Shown here: one piece after another, positions 53,068-60,967 of the stretch
How positions within the stretch are numbered: position 1 is the stretch's first letter
Layout: each line of letters opens with the position of its first letter
Origin: Clostridium sp. OS1-26
GTDB taxonomy: Bacteria > Bacillota > Clostridia > Clostridiales > Clostridiaceae
Direction: 5' to 3'
DNA length: 64,000 bases
Assembly: GCF_030915445.1 (NCBI RefSeq)
Contig: NZ_CP133264.1
Location: 2,666,001-2,730,000, forward strand
Program-made: the position numbers and the translations under genes
The notes under the pieces: model-generated
Databases searched by the model: none
What the model was told of the DNA's origin: nothing
What the model saw: only the letters and a program-made list of their open reading frames with translations

Positions 53068-53385
53068 AATCAAAAACTAGTTCTTATAAAGAACTGTTTT
53101 GAACGTTACATCAAGAATAATTTTTTATGAATAAGAAAAAGCTAGTAATCAATATAACAGGCAAAGTGGTATCAGTAATGGTATCACTTTTACTTTTTAT
53201 AAGTATAATGATAGAATGTAAGGTAAAGATAAAAGGTATTATTTGTTAAAACCTAAATTATAAAAGATATCTTATTAGTTAATTGTATTGAAATGGGAAA
53301 CAAAAATGAATAGCTTGAATATTGATATTAAAGAGCACTTTATCGAAAGAGGTTTATAAATAAATTAGATTAAGGAGAATATAAA
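53068..53385. other. Intergenic region before map
   Basis: A palindrome AGTTCTTATAAAGAACT at about 53089-53105 and a weak hairpin GTGGTATCA / TGGTATCAC (about 53166-53186) followed by T-rich sequence. No ORF of note. Confidence 0.4.
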
Positions 53386-54255
53386 ATGAATTTAAATAGA
53401 AATGATGAATGTTGGTGTGGAAGTGGACTAAAATATAAAAAGTGCCATTTGGATTTTGACGAAAAGCTAGAGAAATTAAAACGACAGGGATATAAAGTAC
53501 CATCAAGAGATATTATTAAAAATAAGAAGCAAATCGAAGGAATAAGAAAAAGCGCTGAAATTAATAACGGTGTTCTAGATTTAATTAGTAACAATATTAG
53601 AGAGGGTATGAGTACAGAGGAAATTAATGAGTTAGCTCACAATTACACAGTGGCTAGAGGGGGAATACCAGCTACCCTTAATTATAATGGTTTTCCAAAG
53701 AGCATTTGTACATCAATTAACGATGAAGTGTGCCATGGTATACCAAGTGAGAATGTAATTCTTAAGAGTGGAGATATCATAAATATTGATGCATCTACTA
53801 TATTTAATGGATACTACTCAGATGCATCTAGAATGTTTACAATTGGCAATGTAAGTGAAGATGCTAGAAAACTAGTCGAGGTAACTAAAGAATGTCTATA
53901 CAAGGGAATAGAAGCAGTTAGACCTTGGGGATTTCTAGGTGATATAGGAGCGGCTATACAAGAACATGCAGAAACTAATGGATATTCAGTAGTTAGGGAT
54001 TTTGGAGGACATGGAACTGGACTCAAGTTTCAGGAAGAGCCTTTTGTTTATCACTATGGCAATAGAGGAAAGGGAATGATACTAGTACCAGGCATGGTGA
54101 TTACTATTGAACCTATGATAAATGCAGGCAGTCATAAAGTATTTATAGATGCTGATGATGACTGGACAGTATTTACAGAAGATGGGTCACTTTCAGCACA
54201 ATGGGAACATACAATTTTAGTAACTGAAGATGGTATAGAAATAATATCAAAGTAA
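53386..54255 (+). CDS. map: Type I methionine aminopeptidase with N-terminal SEC-C zinc motif
   Basis: 289 residues. The first 22 carry a SEC-C motif (NDECWCGSGLKYKKCH) that binds zinc and probably docks on the ribosome. The catalytic part has all five metal ligands in their motifs: NIDASTIFNGYYSDAS, GGHGTG, ITIEPMI and SAQWEHTILV. It removes the initiator methionine. SEC-C-bearing copies often accompany a standard map elsewhere in clostridial genomes. AAGGAG precedes the ATG. Confidence 0.94.
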   Translation: MNLNRNDECWCGSGLKYKKCHLDFDEKLEKLKRQGYKVPSRDIIKNKKQIEGIRKSAEINNGVLDLISNNIREGMSTEEINELAHNYTVARGGIPATLNYNGFPKSICTSINDEVCHGIPSENVILKSGDIINIDASTIFNGYYSDASRMFTIGNVSEDARKLVEVTKECLYKGIEAVRPWGFLGDIGAAIQEHAETNGYSVVRDFGGHGTGLKFQEEPFVYHYGNRGKGMILVPGMVITIEPMINAGSHKVFIDADDDWTVFTEDGSLSAQWEHTILVTEDGIEIISK

Positions 54256-54272
54256 TATAGAGGTACTAGATT

Positions 54273-54308
54273 GAAAGTTAACTTATCTCTCTATATAAGT
54301 TAACTTTC
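54273..54308. terminator. Perfect 14-bp palindrome after map
   Basis: GAAAGTTAACTTAT / ATAAGTTAACTTTC with an 8-base loop. No strong T tract, so its role as terminator is probable rather than certain. Partly repeated at 41855-41884. Confidence 0.55.
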
Positions 54309-54325
54309 TAGTTAGTTTCTCTATA
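54298..54325. repeat. Short repeat AGTTAACTTTCTAGTTAGTT.. copy b
   Basis: Matches 41855-41882 at all but two positions. Confidence 0.45.
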
Positions 54326-54373
54326 GGTATATATATGAGCTTAGACATAATAAATTTGTCAGTATGAAAAAAG

Positions 54374-54402
54374 TTGACAATGTAAAGTACACGATATATA
54401 CT
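54374..54402 (+). promoter_or_regulatory. Promoter of the MFS-tetR operon
   Basis: TTGACA (54374-54379), 17-bp spacer, TATACT (54397-54402). Just downstream GGAAACACCATAATGGTTTCC is a near-perfect palindrome, a likely operator for the TetR protein. Confidence 0.75.
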
Positions 54403-54453
54403 TATCTATGGAAACTGGAAACACCATAATGGTTTCCGTGGTGAGGTGGTAAG

Positions 54454-55635
54454 ATGAAAAAGAATATATTTTCACGAAAAGAACTATTATTTTTAATTAC
54501 AATAAGTTTAGCTTTAGGAATTAGACAAATGGCGATGACTATGGTTATGCCATTCATTTCTACTTATAGTAAGACTTTAAGTTATAGTACTCCAACTTTG
54601 GCTGGAACGGCATTAGGTATATTTGGATTGACACAAGCTATTTTTCAAATTCCTTTTGGTATATGGAGTGATAAAATAGGAAATAAATCAGTTCTTTTAG
54701 TTGGAATTATGCAGGTAATAATAGGTTTAGTAATTGCATTTTTAGCTACAAATATATATATGCTTATATTTTCAAGGGCTTTGCAAGGAAGCGGGGCTGT
54801 TATTGCAGTTGGATACTCCTGGATTACCGGCAGTGTAGACAATAAGAAAAGAGCAAGGGCTTTAAGTATTGTAGGAATAGTCATTGGTTTTGCAGCAGCA
54901 GCTTCTTTCGCTTTAGGGCCTTTAATTCATAAATATTTATCAGTACGACAAATGTTTTTAGTATGTGCAATCTTAATTTTTTTAGTATGGATTATCATAT
55001 TATTTTTTCTAAAGGAGACTAATGATTCAGACTCTTGTATGATATCGAAACAAGAACTTAGTATAAAAGATAGTATCAGAATACTGTTAAAAAACAGAGT
55101 GTTTTTAGGACTTAATCTAGCAGGATTCTTTAATAATTTTATAATGGTATCAGTATTCTATGCAGTACCCCAATATCTTGAGAAAATTACAGGTATTAAT
55201 AGTATGTGGAAAATATTTATGCCAGCAGTTATTATTGCTATAATATGTATGAGAAAAGCAGTTAAATTTGTAGAAGCAGGATATAGCTCAAAATTGATTG
55301 CAGTATCATTTATTATAAATGCTATAGGCATATGCTTTTACTTTAATAAAAATTCATTTTATTTTATATTGGTAGGTAGTATATTATTTATGATAGGATA
55401 TATTTCTTTATCGACAATAATACCATCTGTAGCCAATGATATTGCAGAAGATAGTTATAGGGGTACTGCAAATGGGATAATAAACAGTTTTCAATATATA
55501 GGTTCTTTTATTGGAGCAGTTATAACTGGCGCCTTATGGAATAACTATGAAAATATCGCGTTGTTTTTGATAATATTAATATCCATTATGGGAATATTTA
55601 CTGTAAAAAATAAAACTAATAGTCAAAATGAATAA
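54454..55635 (+). CDS. Major facilitator superfamily transporter (drug-efflux type)
   Basis: 393 residues, twelve predicted helices. The motif A segment after helix 2 reads GIWSDKIGNKSVLLVG and a motif-C-like GVGYSW/ALGPLIH region follows, typical of drug:H+ antiporters. Substrate unknown. GAGGTGG precedes the ATG. It is followed 27 bp later by a TetR gene, the common arrangement for a substrate-inducible efflux pump, with a palindromic operator in the promoter. Confidence 0.9.
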   Translation: MKKNIFSRKELLFLITISLALGIRQMAMTMVMPFISTYSKTLSYSTPTLAGTALGIFGLTQAIFQIPFGIWSDKIGNKSVLLVGIMQVIIGLVIAFLATNIYMLIFSRALQGSGAVIAVGYSWITGSVDNKKRARALSIVGIVIGFAAAASFALGPLIHKYLSVRQMFLVCAILIFLVWIIILFFLKETNDSDSCMISKQELSIKDSIRILLKNRVFLGLNLAGFFNNFIMVSVFYAVPQYLEKITGINSMWKIFMPAVIIAIICMRKAVKFVEAGYSSKLIAVSFIINAIGICFYFNKNSFYFILVGSILFMIGYISLSTIIPSVANDIAEDSYRGTANGIINSFQYIGSFIGAVITGALWNNYENIALFLIILISIMGIFTVKNKTNSQNE

Positions 55636-55662
55636 AATAAAGCTTAAGTTGAGGGTAGGAAA

Positions 55663-56211
55663 ATGAGAGATATAATAATGAAAGTTGCTGCAGAAAAAAT
55701 ACAGAAATATGGTTTAAGAAAGTTTACTATGGATGAAATTGCTGGAGAACTTAAGGTAAGTAAAAAAACTATATATAAGTATTTTAAAAGTAAAGATGAT
55801 ATAATAAGTGAATATTTTAAAGAAATAATAGAAAGTGATAAAAACAGTGCTCTTGAATGTATAAAAAAAGACTGTTCTCTAGTGGATAAGTTAAACTCTA
55901 TAGTCTATTCCTATCATAAATATAAGCTTCCGGTTAACGTATTAGATGAAGCATATAAATTTTATTATGACGAATGGAGTAAAATTCAAGAGTTAAGAGA
56001 TTTTAAATTAAAGCTTATAGAAGCAGTACTAAAGGAAGGAATAGAAAAGGGGAATGTAAGAGATGATATTCAACTGCATATCATGAGTTTGCTATTGGAA
56101 AGTACTAGTAATAAATTTCTAGATTATAAATTTTTAAGCAAAAATGATATGACAATGCAGGAGTGCATGAATGAAGTAATGACAATATTGTTATATGGAA
56201 TTTTAAAATAA
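55663..56211 (+). CDS. TetR-family transcriptional regulator
   Basis: 182 residues: the N-terminal HTH AAEKIQKYGLRKFTMDEIAGELKVSKKTIYKYFKSKDDII is canonical. The ligand-binding half is helical and unassigned. It probably represses the MFS gene upstream through the palindrome near 54410-54440, and may also act on the GAACGTTTGTTC site at 56856-56867. Confidence 0.92.
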   Translation: MRDIIMKVAAEKIQKYGLRKFTMDEIAGELKVSKKTIYKYFKSKDDIISEYFKEIIESDKNSALECIKKDCSLVDKLNSIVYSYHKYKLPVNVLDEAYKFYYDEWSKIQELRDFKLKLIEAVLKEGIEKGNVRDDIQLHIMSLLLESTSNKFLDYKFLSKNDMTMQECMNEVMTILLYGILK

Positions 56212-56235
56212 ATTAGTTTTATGGCAGAATTAATT

Positions 56236-56838
56236 TTAGATTTCAATATTATATATTCTTTTAAACAAATCAGGATAATCTATAACAAATCCTTCTGTAT
56301 CTACCCAAAACTCTGCCATAAACCCGCTATCTATATTTTCATATCTATATTTATAACCATCTATTTTTGCTTCCAAGCAAGTATAACGCTGGCTTACAGG
56401 TCTTAAGCTGAAATTATAAACATCAACATAAACTACTTTTATTTCTTTTGATTCTCCTGTTTTTAAGGATAAACGCTTAATAGGAATCGTATTAGTGAAA
56501 GGTGTAGCTGAGATATCAATATCTATACAGCCTTTAAGCTCTTCTACGGATTCACCTGTGCTAGTTTCCCAATTTCCTTTGCAATCGGATACTAATATAA
56601 TATTTTTATAGTTATCATCAAACATATGAATGTCAAATTTGTTAACTTTCCAGTCTAAATCACAATATACTTTATACCAAACACGAACCGGAGCATTTTC
56701 TCTCATTGTTAGAATAATTGAATTTGCTGTAATACAATGATTATCTTTCATCAAAAATAGGTGTTCTAATCCTGTCTCATTGCAGTTCTTCCACATCAAA
56801 TCAATCTTAGCTTTGTTTCCTGTTGTTATTATTTCCAT
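56236..56838 (-). CDS. Putative glycolipid-binding domain protein (COG3554 type)
   Basis: 200 residues: DLMWKNCNETGLEHLFLMKDNHCITANSIIL, VWYKVYCDLDWKVNKFDIHM and the end YRYENIDSGFMAEFWVDTEGFVIDYPDLFKRI follow the pattern of the putative glycolipid-binding family, a beta-barrel with lipocalin-like fold and unknown ligand. The ATG at 56838 lies behind AAGGAGTGG. Convergent with the TetR gene; its promoter contains an inverted repeat at 56856-56867. Confidence 0.8.
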   Translation of the reverse strand: MEIITTGNKAKIDLMWKNCNETGLEHLFLMKDNHCITANSIILTMRENAPVRVWYKVYCDLDWKVNKFDIHMFDDNYKNIILVSDCKGNWETSTGESVEELKGCIDIDISATPFTNTIPIKRLSLKTGESKEIKVVYVDVYNFSLRPVSQRYTCLEAKIDGYKYRYENIDSGFMAEFWVDTEGFVIDYPDLFKRIYNIEI

Positions 56839-56855
56839 ATTACCACTCCTTATAC

Positions 56856-56867
56856 GAACGTTTGTTC
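56856..56867 (-). promoter_or_regulatory. Operator-like GAACGTTTGTTC
   Basis: GAAC-N4-GTTC inverted repeat directly upstream of the glycolipid-binding-domain gene, resembling TetR-family operators. Confidence 0.45.
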
Positions 56868-57077
56868 TATTAAAGAATACCAAACATAAGTTTGAATGTC
56901 AATATAAAAACATAGCAAACATTTCCATGTTATTTGTCCTGTGTTTCTTTAGGTTATTGTGTCAACTATAAAAGCCCTCAACGAATATGTAATGACTTTG
57001 TAGTTATTACAGGCCAATTCATAAAAGATAGAATAAAAGTGATTATTGTTGGAGAGCAATTGGGATACTAAAAATTA

Positions 57078-57118
57078 AGGTCACACAGATATGAATCATC
57101 TGGTGTGGCTTTATTTTA
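57078..57118 (+). terminator. Orphan terminator
   Basis: GGTCACACAGAT / ATCTGGTGTGGCT then TTTATTTTATT. No intact gene precedes it on this strand. Confidence 0.7.
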
Positions 57119-57257
57119 TTGTCTAAAGTTGAATTTATAAATAATTATTTGGGGAAAATAATTATTGACAAAGTTTTAGATACATGATAAATTAAGAACA
57201 TAGATTAGTTTTATGCAATTTAATTTTATAAAATTAAATTTAAAGGAGGAATACAAT

Positions 57258-57803
57258 ATGTCAATTTATGATTTTAAATTAAAAGGAATAGATGGTGAAG
57301 AAATATCTCTTGAGAAATATAAAGGAAAAGTATTAATAATTGCAAACACTGCAAGCAAGTGCGGATTTACACCTCAATATGAAGATTTAGAAAAGATATA
57401 TGAAAAGTATAACAGTAAAGGCCTTGAAATATTAGGATTCCCTTGCAACCAATTTGCAGAACAAGAGCCTGGGAATAATAATGAAGTTAAGAAGTTTTGT
57501 GAAATAAATTATGGAGTAACATTCCCTCTATTTGAAAAAATAGATGTAAGAGGTGCTTCGGCACACCCACTATTTAAATATTTAAGCGAAGCAGTTCCTT
57601 TTAAAGGACTAGATTTAAATCATCCAAGTGGAAAAATATTAAATAGCTTCTTAGAAGAAAAGTTTCCTGAATACTTAATAGGTAACTCTATAAAATGGAA
57701 CTTTACTAAGTTTTTAATTGATAGAGAAGGTAATATAGTTGGTAGATTTGAGCCTACAACAGAACCATTAGATATGATTCCTGAAATAGAAAAGTTATTA
57801 TAA
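57258..57803 (+). CDS. Glutathione peroxidase family (thiol peroxidase)
   Basis: 181 residues: IANTASKCGFTPQYEDLEKIYEKY with catalytic Cys (not selenocysteine), LGFPCNQFAEQEPG with the catalytic Gln, and IKWNFTKFLIDREG with the Trp-Asn pair. Bacterial versions usually work with thioredoxin and reduce lipid or hydrogen peroxide. GGAGG precedes the ATG at 57258. Followed 14 bp later by an OhrR-like gene, so the pair is a peroxide-responsive operon. Confidence 0.94.
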   Translation: MSIYDFKLKGIDGEEISLEKYKGKVLIIANTASKCGFTPQYEDLEKIYEKYNSKGLEILGFPCNQFAEQEPGNNNEVKKFCEINYGVTFPLFEKIDVRGASAHPLFKYLSEAVPFKGLDLNHPSGKILNSFLEEKFPEYLIGNSIKWNFTKFLIDREGNIVGRFEPTTEPLDMIPEIEKLL

Positions 57804-57817
57804 GGTGATTTTAAATT

Positions 57818-58246
57818 ATGAATTATGAATCACTAAAACTAGATAACCAATTATGTTTTGCCTTATATGCTTGTGCTAAAGAAGTGACTAAAATTTACAA
57901 GCCTTTCTTAGATAAGTTTGGCATAACCTATACTCAATATATTACTCTCTTAGCACTTTGGGAAGAGGACAATATAACTGTAAAAGAACTTGGGAAAAAA
58001 CTTCATTTGGATTCCGGTACTCTTACTCCTTTACTAAAAAAACTTGAGCATATGGAAATACTTAAGAGGATAAGAGATACAGAAGACGAAAGAAATGTGT
58101 ATGTAAAGCTATCTGAAAAAGGAATGAAGATGAAGGATAAGGCTCTAGAAATACCAGGTAAAGTATTTTGTAGCACTGGAATGTCTATGGAAGAAGTTTT
58201 AGATTTGAGGGAAAAACTTAAACTCTTATTGAATAATTTACAATAG
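57818..58246 (+). CDS. OhrR-like MarR-family peroxide sensor
   Basis: 142 residues. The N-terminus LDNQLCFALYACAKEVTKIYKPFLDKFGITYTQYITLLALWE contains the peroxide-sensing cysteine of OhrR (LCFALY) and the two tyrosines that bond it. HTH: VKELGKKLHLDSGTLTPLLKKLE; wing RDTEDERNVYV. Oxidation of the cysteine releases the operator. Likely represses the gpx-ohrR operon. AAGGTGA precedes the ATG. Confidence 0.93.
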   Translation: MNYESLKLDNQLCFALYACAKEVTKIYKPFLDKFGITYTQYITLLALWEEDNITVKELGKKLHLDSGTLTPLLKKLEHMEILKRIRDTEDERNVYVKLSEKGMKMKDKALEIPGKVFCSTGMSMEEVLDLREKLKLLLNNLQ

Positions 58247-58251
58247 TAGAT

Positions 58252-58302
58252 GAGACTATCTCAAAATTGTATTTGAGGTAGTCTATTATTACTTGATTTT
58301 TT
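58252..58302 (+). terminator. Terminator after ohrR
   Basis: AGACTATCTCAAA / TTTGAGGTAGTCT (one G-U) followed downstream by T6. Confidence 0.75.
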
Positions 58303-58461
58303 AACACTTTCGAGCTCTTTGAGTTAAAAAATGTTCCTATATGCATGTACATAACTATAGGTTTATTTTATAAGTATTTGATACTACAATTTTTATTTAA
58401 ATATTATGGATACTTATAGTATACTTAGTGCTGGAAATATAATAAAAATGGAGGAACAGTA

Positions 58462-58743
58462 ATGGTTAAGAATAAGGAACTAGGATCTATATATCTATTT
58501 GTCATTATTTTTGCTTTTATTGCTAATTATTTTTTTACTAACATAACTATAAGTATAGTAACGTCCATTTTGTTACTTATGATATCATTAGTAGGAATAA
58601 AAGTTTACGTAAATAATAAAGTAAATAACAGTGTAAAAACTAATAAGTTTCTTTTGACAATAAGCATTATAATGTTAGGCTTAAGCATTGTATGGATAAT
58701 TTTAAATATATTTATATTTGGATTTCTATATTTAGGTTTTTAA
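58462..58743 (+). CDS. Small membrane protein, 93 residues
   Basis: Three hydrophobic helices (about 9-24, 27-47 and 60-90) with short loops; KVYVNNKVNNSVKTNKF is the only polar stretch. GGAGG lies nine bases before the ATG. No family recognised beyond a generic clostridial small membrane protein. Single gene followed by a GC-rich hairpin. Confidence 0.7.
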   Translation: MVKNKELGSIYLFVIIFAFIANYFFTNITISIVTSILLLMISLVGIKVYVNNKVNNSVKTNKFLLTISIIMLGLSIVWIILNIFIFGFLYLGF

Positions 58744-58775
58744 TTGTAGATGGCAACACGATAGCTTATTAGAAG

Positions 58776-58811
58776 TGCACCCCTGGGTTTAATGTATACC
58801 TCAGGGGTGCA
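58776..58811. terminator. GC-rich hairpin between convergent genes
   Basis: A perfect 10-bp stem TGCACCCCTG / CAGGGGTGCA with 16-base loop, without a T tract; probably ends transcription of the flanking genes. Confidence 0.6.
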
Positions 58812-58834
58812 GTCCTATGGTTTTCTTACAGTCT

Positions 58835-59923
58835 CTAAAAATAGTTTTTCTTTAAAGCCGCCATTAATATTCTTTTTTGTAATCTTATCTTTTCAAATTC
58901 CGTTATATCTATATTTGTATGCTCTAAAATAGCATAAATAACCTCTATTATATCAACCAATTCCTCTGTGCTGTTATTAAAAAAATACTCCATTACCTCT
59001 TCCTGAAGTTTTTCATTTAATGCCTCTAGATATTCCTCATTTTCTAGTTTTCTAAATTTCAGTTCTTTTCCATCAGCCTTAATTATTTCTGGTATATTAT
59101 CTCTTACAAGTTTGTTATAATTTCTAATATATATTCCTTCTGCTTGTTTTATTTCCATCTCTCTCATAATTCCAAAGTTTCCTTTGTAATCTATTTTGCC
59201 AAGTCGAATCATTTCAAGTATTCTCCAGAATATAAAGGTATCACTTACATAGATCTCGCTGTGTCCAAGAGATTCTCCAACAACTCTAGCGGATTTTCTG
59301 AATTTATCGTTAGTGTATCCTAATATAAATTCATCAAGATAGTATTCAGAAACACTAATAACTCTCCCATTTTCGCAAATTCTGAAAAGTGTATTTTCTT
59401 CTTTTAATTTATCCCAAAGCTCTTTTATATTGTTAAAAGTTTCTTCATCAATTTTAGTCTTAAATTTTATAAAGTCTATAAGTTTTTTATGCGCAATTTC
59501 TCCCGAGCATCTTGGTTTATATTCGTTTTTAAGACCTTTATTGTATGTAATATTTGATACATTAATAGTGTATAAGTTTTTTATGTTACGCTCTAGAAAT
59601 GAAATAGAATACATTAATCCGCAAAGCTCACAAGCATTATCACCATACCACATATAAATAGTTTCGTCCTTTATTTCCGAAATCTGCTTAAAAAAGTCCT
59701 CGTAATATTGCTTTAAATCTTCGATATACTCAAATTCATCTTTAGGTAATAACTTATTCCACCATATGACTCTATTATGCATTTTTATATCAGTTATAGG
59801 TCCATGTGATAAATCATCACAAAAGCTTATAACCTTACTTCCTTCAAGTAAATTTTTTGACAAGGCATATTTAATAGATCCTGCTGTACTCTCTGAAAAA
59901 CAGATATGAATTATTTTGTTCAT
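58835..59923 (-). CDS. DUF1835-DUF3658 protein fused to a MazG-like NTP pyrophosphohydrolase
   Basis: 362 residues in three parts. Residues 1-130 match DUF1835 (IHICFSESTAGSIKYAL; SFCDDLSHGPI; YMWYGDNACELCGLMY). About 165-260 match DUF3658 (ENGRVISVSEYYLDEFIL). From about 265 the chain becomes an all-alpha NTP pyrophosphohydrolase of the phosphoribosyl-ATP/MazG type: YNKLVRDNIPEII, LQEEVMEYFF and STEELVDIIEVIYAIL supply the acidic metal-binding helices. The ATG is behind GGGGGAGC. Role unknown; the fusion suggests a nucleotide housecleaning or signalling enzyme with a regulatory front. Confidence 0.85.
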   Translation of the reverse strand: MNKIIHICFSESTAGSIKYALSKNLLEGSKVISFCDDLSHGPITDIKMHNRVIWWNKLLPKDEFEYIEDLKQYYEDFFKQISEIKDETIYMWYGDNACELCGLMYSISFLERNIKNLYTINVSNITYNKGLKNEYKPRCSGEIAHKKLIDFIKFKTKIDEETFNNIKELWDKLKEENTLFRICENGRVISVSEYYLDEFILGYTNDKFRKSARVVGESLGHSEIYVSDTFIFWRILEMIRLGKIDYKGNFGIMREMEIKQAEGIYIRNYNKLVRDNIPEIIKADGKELKFRKLENEEYLEALNEKLQEEVMEYFFNNSTEELVDIIEVIYAILEHTNIDITEFEKIRLQKRILMAALKKNYF

Positions 59924-60177
59924 TGGTGCTCCCCCTATAAAGTGAAATTTTATCCATGTTAATTATAAGTATATCAATAGCCTGTATATCTTGCCATAAC
60001 TAAAAGAAAAGGATTAATTAAGTGCATAACAAAAATTGACATATTTTTAAGGCGAAATTTTAGTGACACTAAATATACAGTATGGTATTATAATAAAATA
60101 AAAGATATTTACAGAATTTTGTTGTTTGTAAAGAGTGTTTATTGTCATAAAATGTAGTTAGTGATGGGGCTGATATA

Positions 60178-60576
60178 TTGATAAAAAAGCTATTAAAATT
60201 AAATATAGGAAAGTATTTTATTATTTCCTGTTTGGCAAGTGTTATAGATTTTGCTATATCTTATTTGCTGTATGATGTGACTAACCTGAACTATCTTCTT
60301 GCTTGTAATGTGGGAATAGTATCAGGTTTTATATTTCAGTGTGTAACCTGTATGAAGTATATTTTCGATAGTAAGAATCTGTCGAGTTCACTATTGATTT
60401 ATGTAGCTACATTTGCTTTAGGTATTGCGATGGCAGATGCGACTATGTGGTTAAGCTTTGATATGTATCGTTTCTCTTTTCTTATATCAAAGTTTTTTTC
60501 TATGGCAGTTCCATTTTTTGCAACATACATTATAAGAAGAAAACTTCTTGGAGTGAAAAATAATAAGGAGAAATAA
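60178..60576 (+). CDS. GtrA-family membrane protein
   Basis: 132 residues with four helices: KYFIISCLASVIDFAISYLLYD, LACNVGIVSGFIFQCVTCMKYIF and the last FFATYIIRRKLL. GtrA-like proteins assist lipid-linked sugar transfer across membranes. TTG start at 60178; the ribosome site is weak. First gene of a tightly spaced cluster with the exosortase G-type genes, so probably serves a cell-surface glycan pathway. Confidence 0.85.
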   Translation: MIKKLLKLNIGKYFIISCLASVIDFAISYLLYDVTNLNYLLACNVGIVSGFIFQCVTCMKYIFDSKNLSSSLLIYVATFALGIAMADATMWLSFDMYRFSFLISKFFSMAVPFFATYIIRRKLLGVKNNKEK

Positions 60577-60579
60577 GTT

Positions 60580-60936
60580 ATGAAAACTTACTATAAATTT
60601 AAGTTTTATCTCAATGCAAAGCATTCTGTAATTTTTAATGGAAAATCTTCAAATATTCATCCACATACCTGGGAGATTGTGGTTTTATTTGGATCTCAGG
60701 AGAGTGATACAGTAAACTTCACTAATTTTGAAAATGAGCTTGAAAATTATTTCTTAAATTATGAAAATAAGTATTTAAATGAACATCAGTTTTTTAAAGA
60801 GATTAACCCCACTATGGAGAATATAGGAAAGGTGCTTTATGTAGATATAAAGAGCCTTATAAATGATAAAAATCTGTATTTTAGAAGAATGGAGATTAGT
60901 GAAAATCCAACAAGAACATATATAATCGAGGAATAA
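60580..60936 (+). CDS. 6-pyruvoyl-tetrahydropterin synthase-related protein (exosortase G-associated)
   Basis: 118 residues: FKFYLNAKHSVIFNGKSSNIHPHTWEIVVLF has the QueD/PTPS-like histidines (KHSVIF, HPHTWE), and FENELENYFLNYENKYLNEHQFFKEINPTMENIGKVLY follows the family order. The size and neighbours match the PTPS-related family found beside exosortase G. Enzymatic activity is doubtful because the catalytic set looks incomplete. AAGGAG precedes the ATG; 4 bp after gtrA. Confidence 0.85.
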   Translation: MKTYYKFKFYLNAKHSVIFNGKSSNIHPHTWEIVVLFGSQESDTVNFTNFENELENYFLNYENKYLNEHQFFKEINPTMENIGKVLYVDIKSLINDKNLYFRRMEISENPTRTYIIEE

Positions 60937-60967
60937 AAGCTTTATATAGAAGAGAGGTGGGGATGCA

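Larger units (their letters stand above)
56839..57257. other. Intergenic region with orphan terminator and gpx promoter
   Basis: A stretch ending IKDRIKVIIVGEQLGY-stop (about 57015-57070) looks like the tail of a lost gene and is followed by a terminator hairpin (57078-57118). AATAATTATTT/AAATAATTATT arms surround the gpx promoter TTGACA (57165-57170). Confidence 0.4.

Noticed and set aside
56221..56406. 61-codon plus-strand ORF near the TetR gene end
   Set aside because: Lies opposite the 3' end of the glycolipid-binding-domain gene and has no ribosome site.
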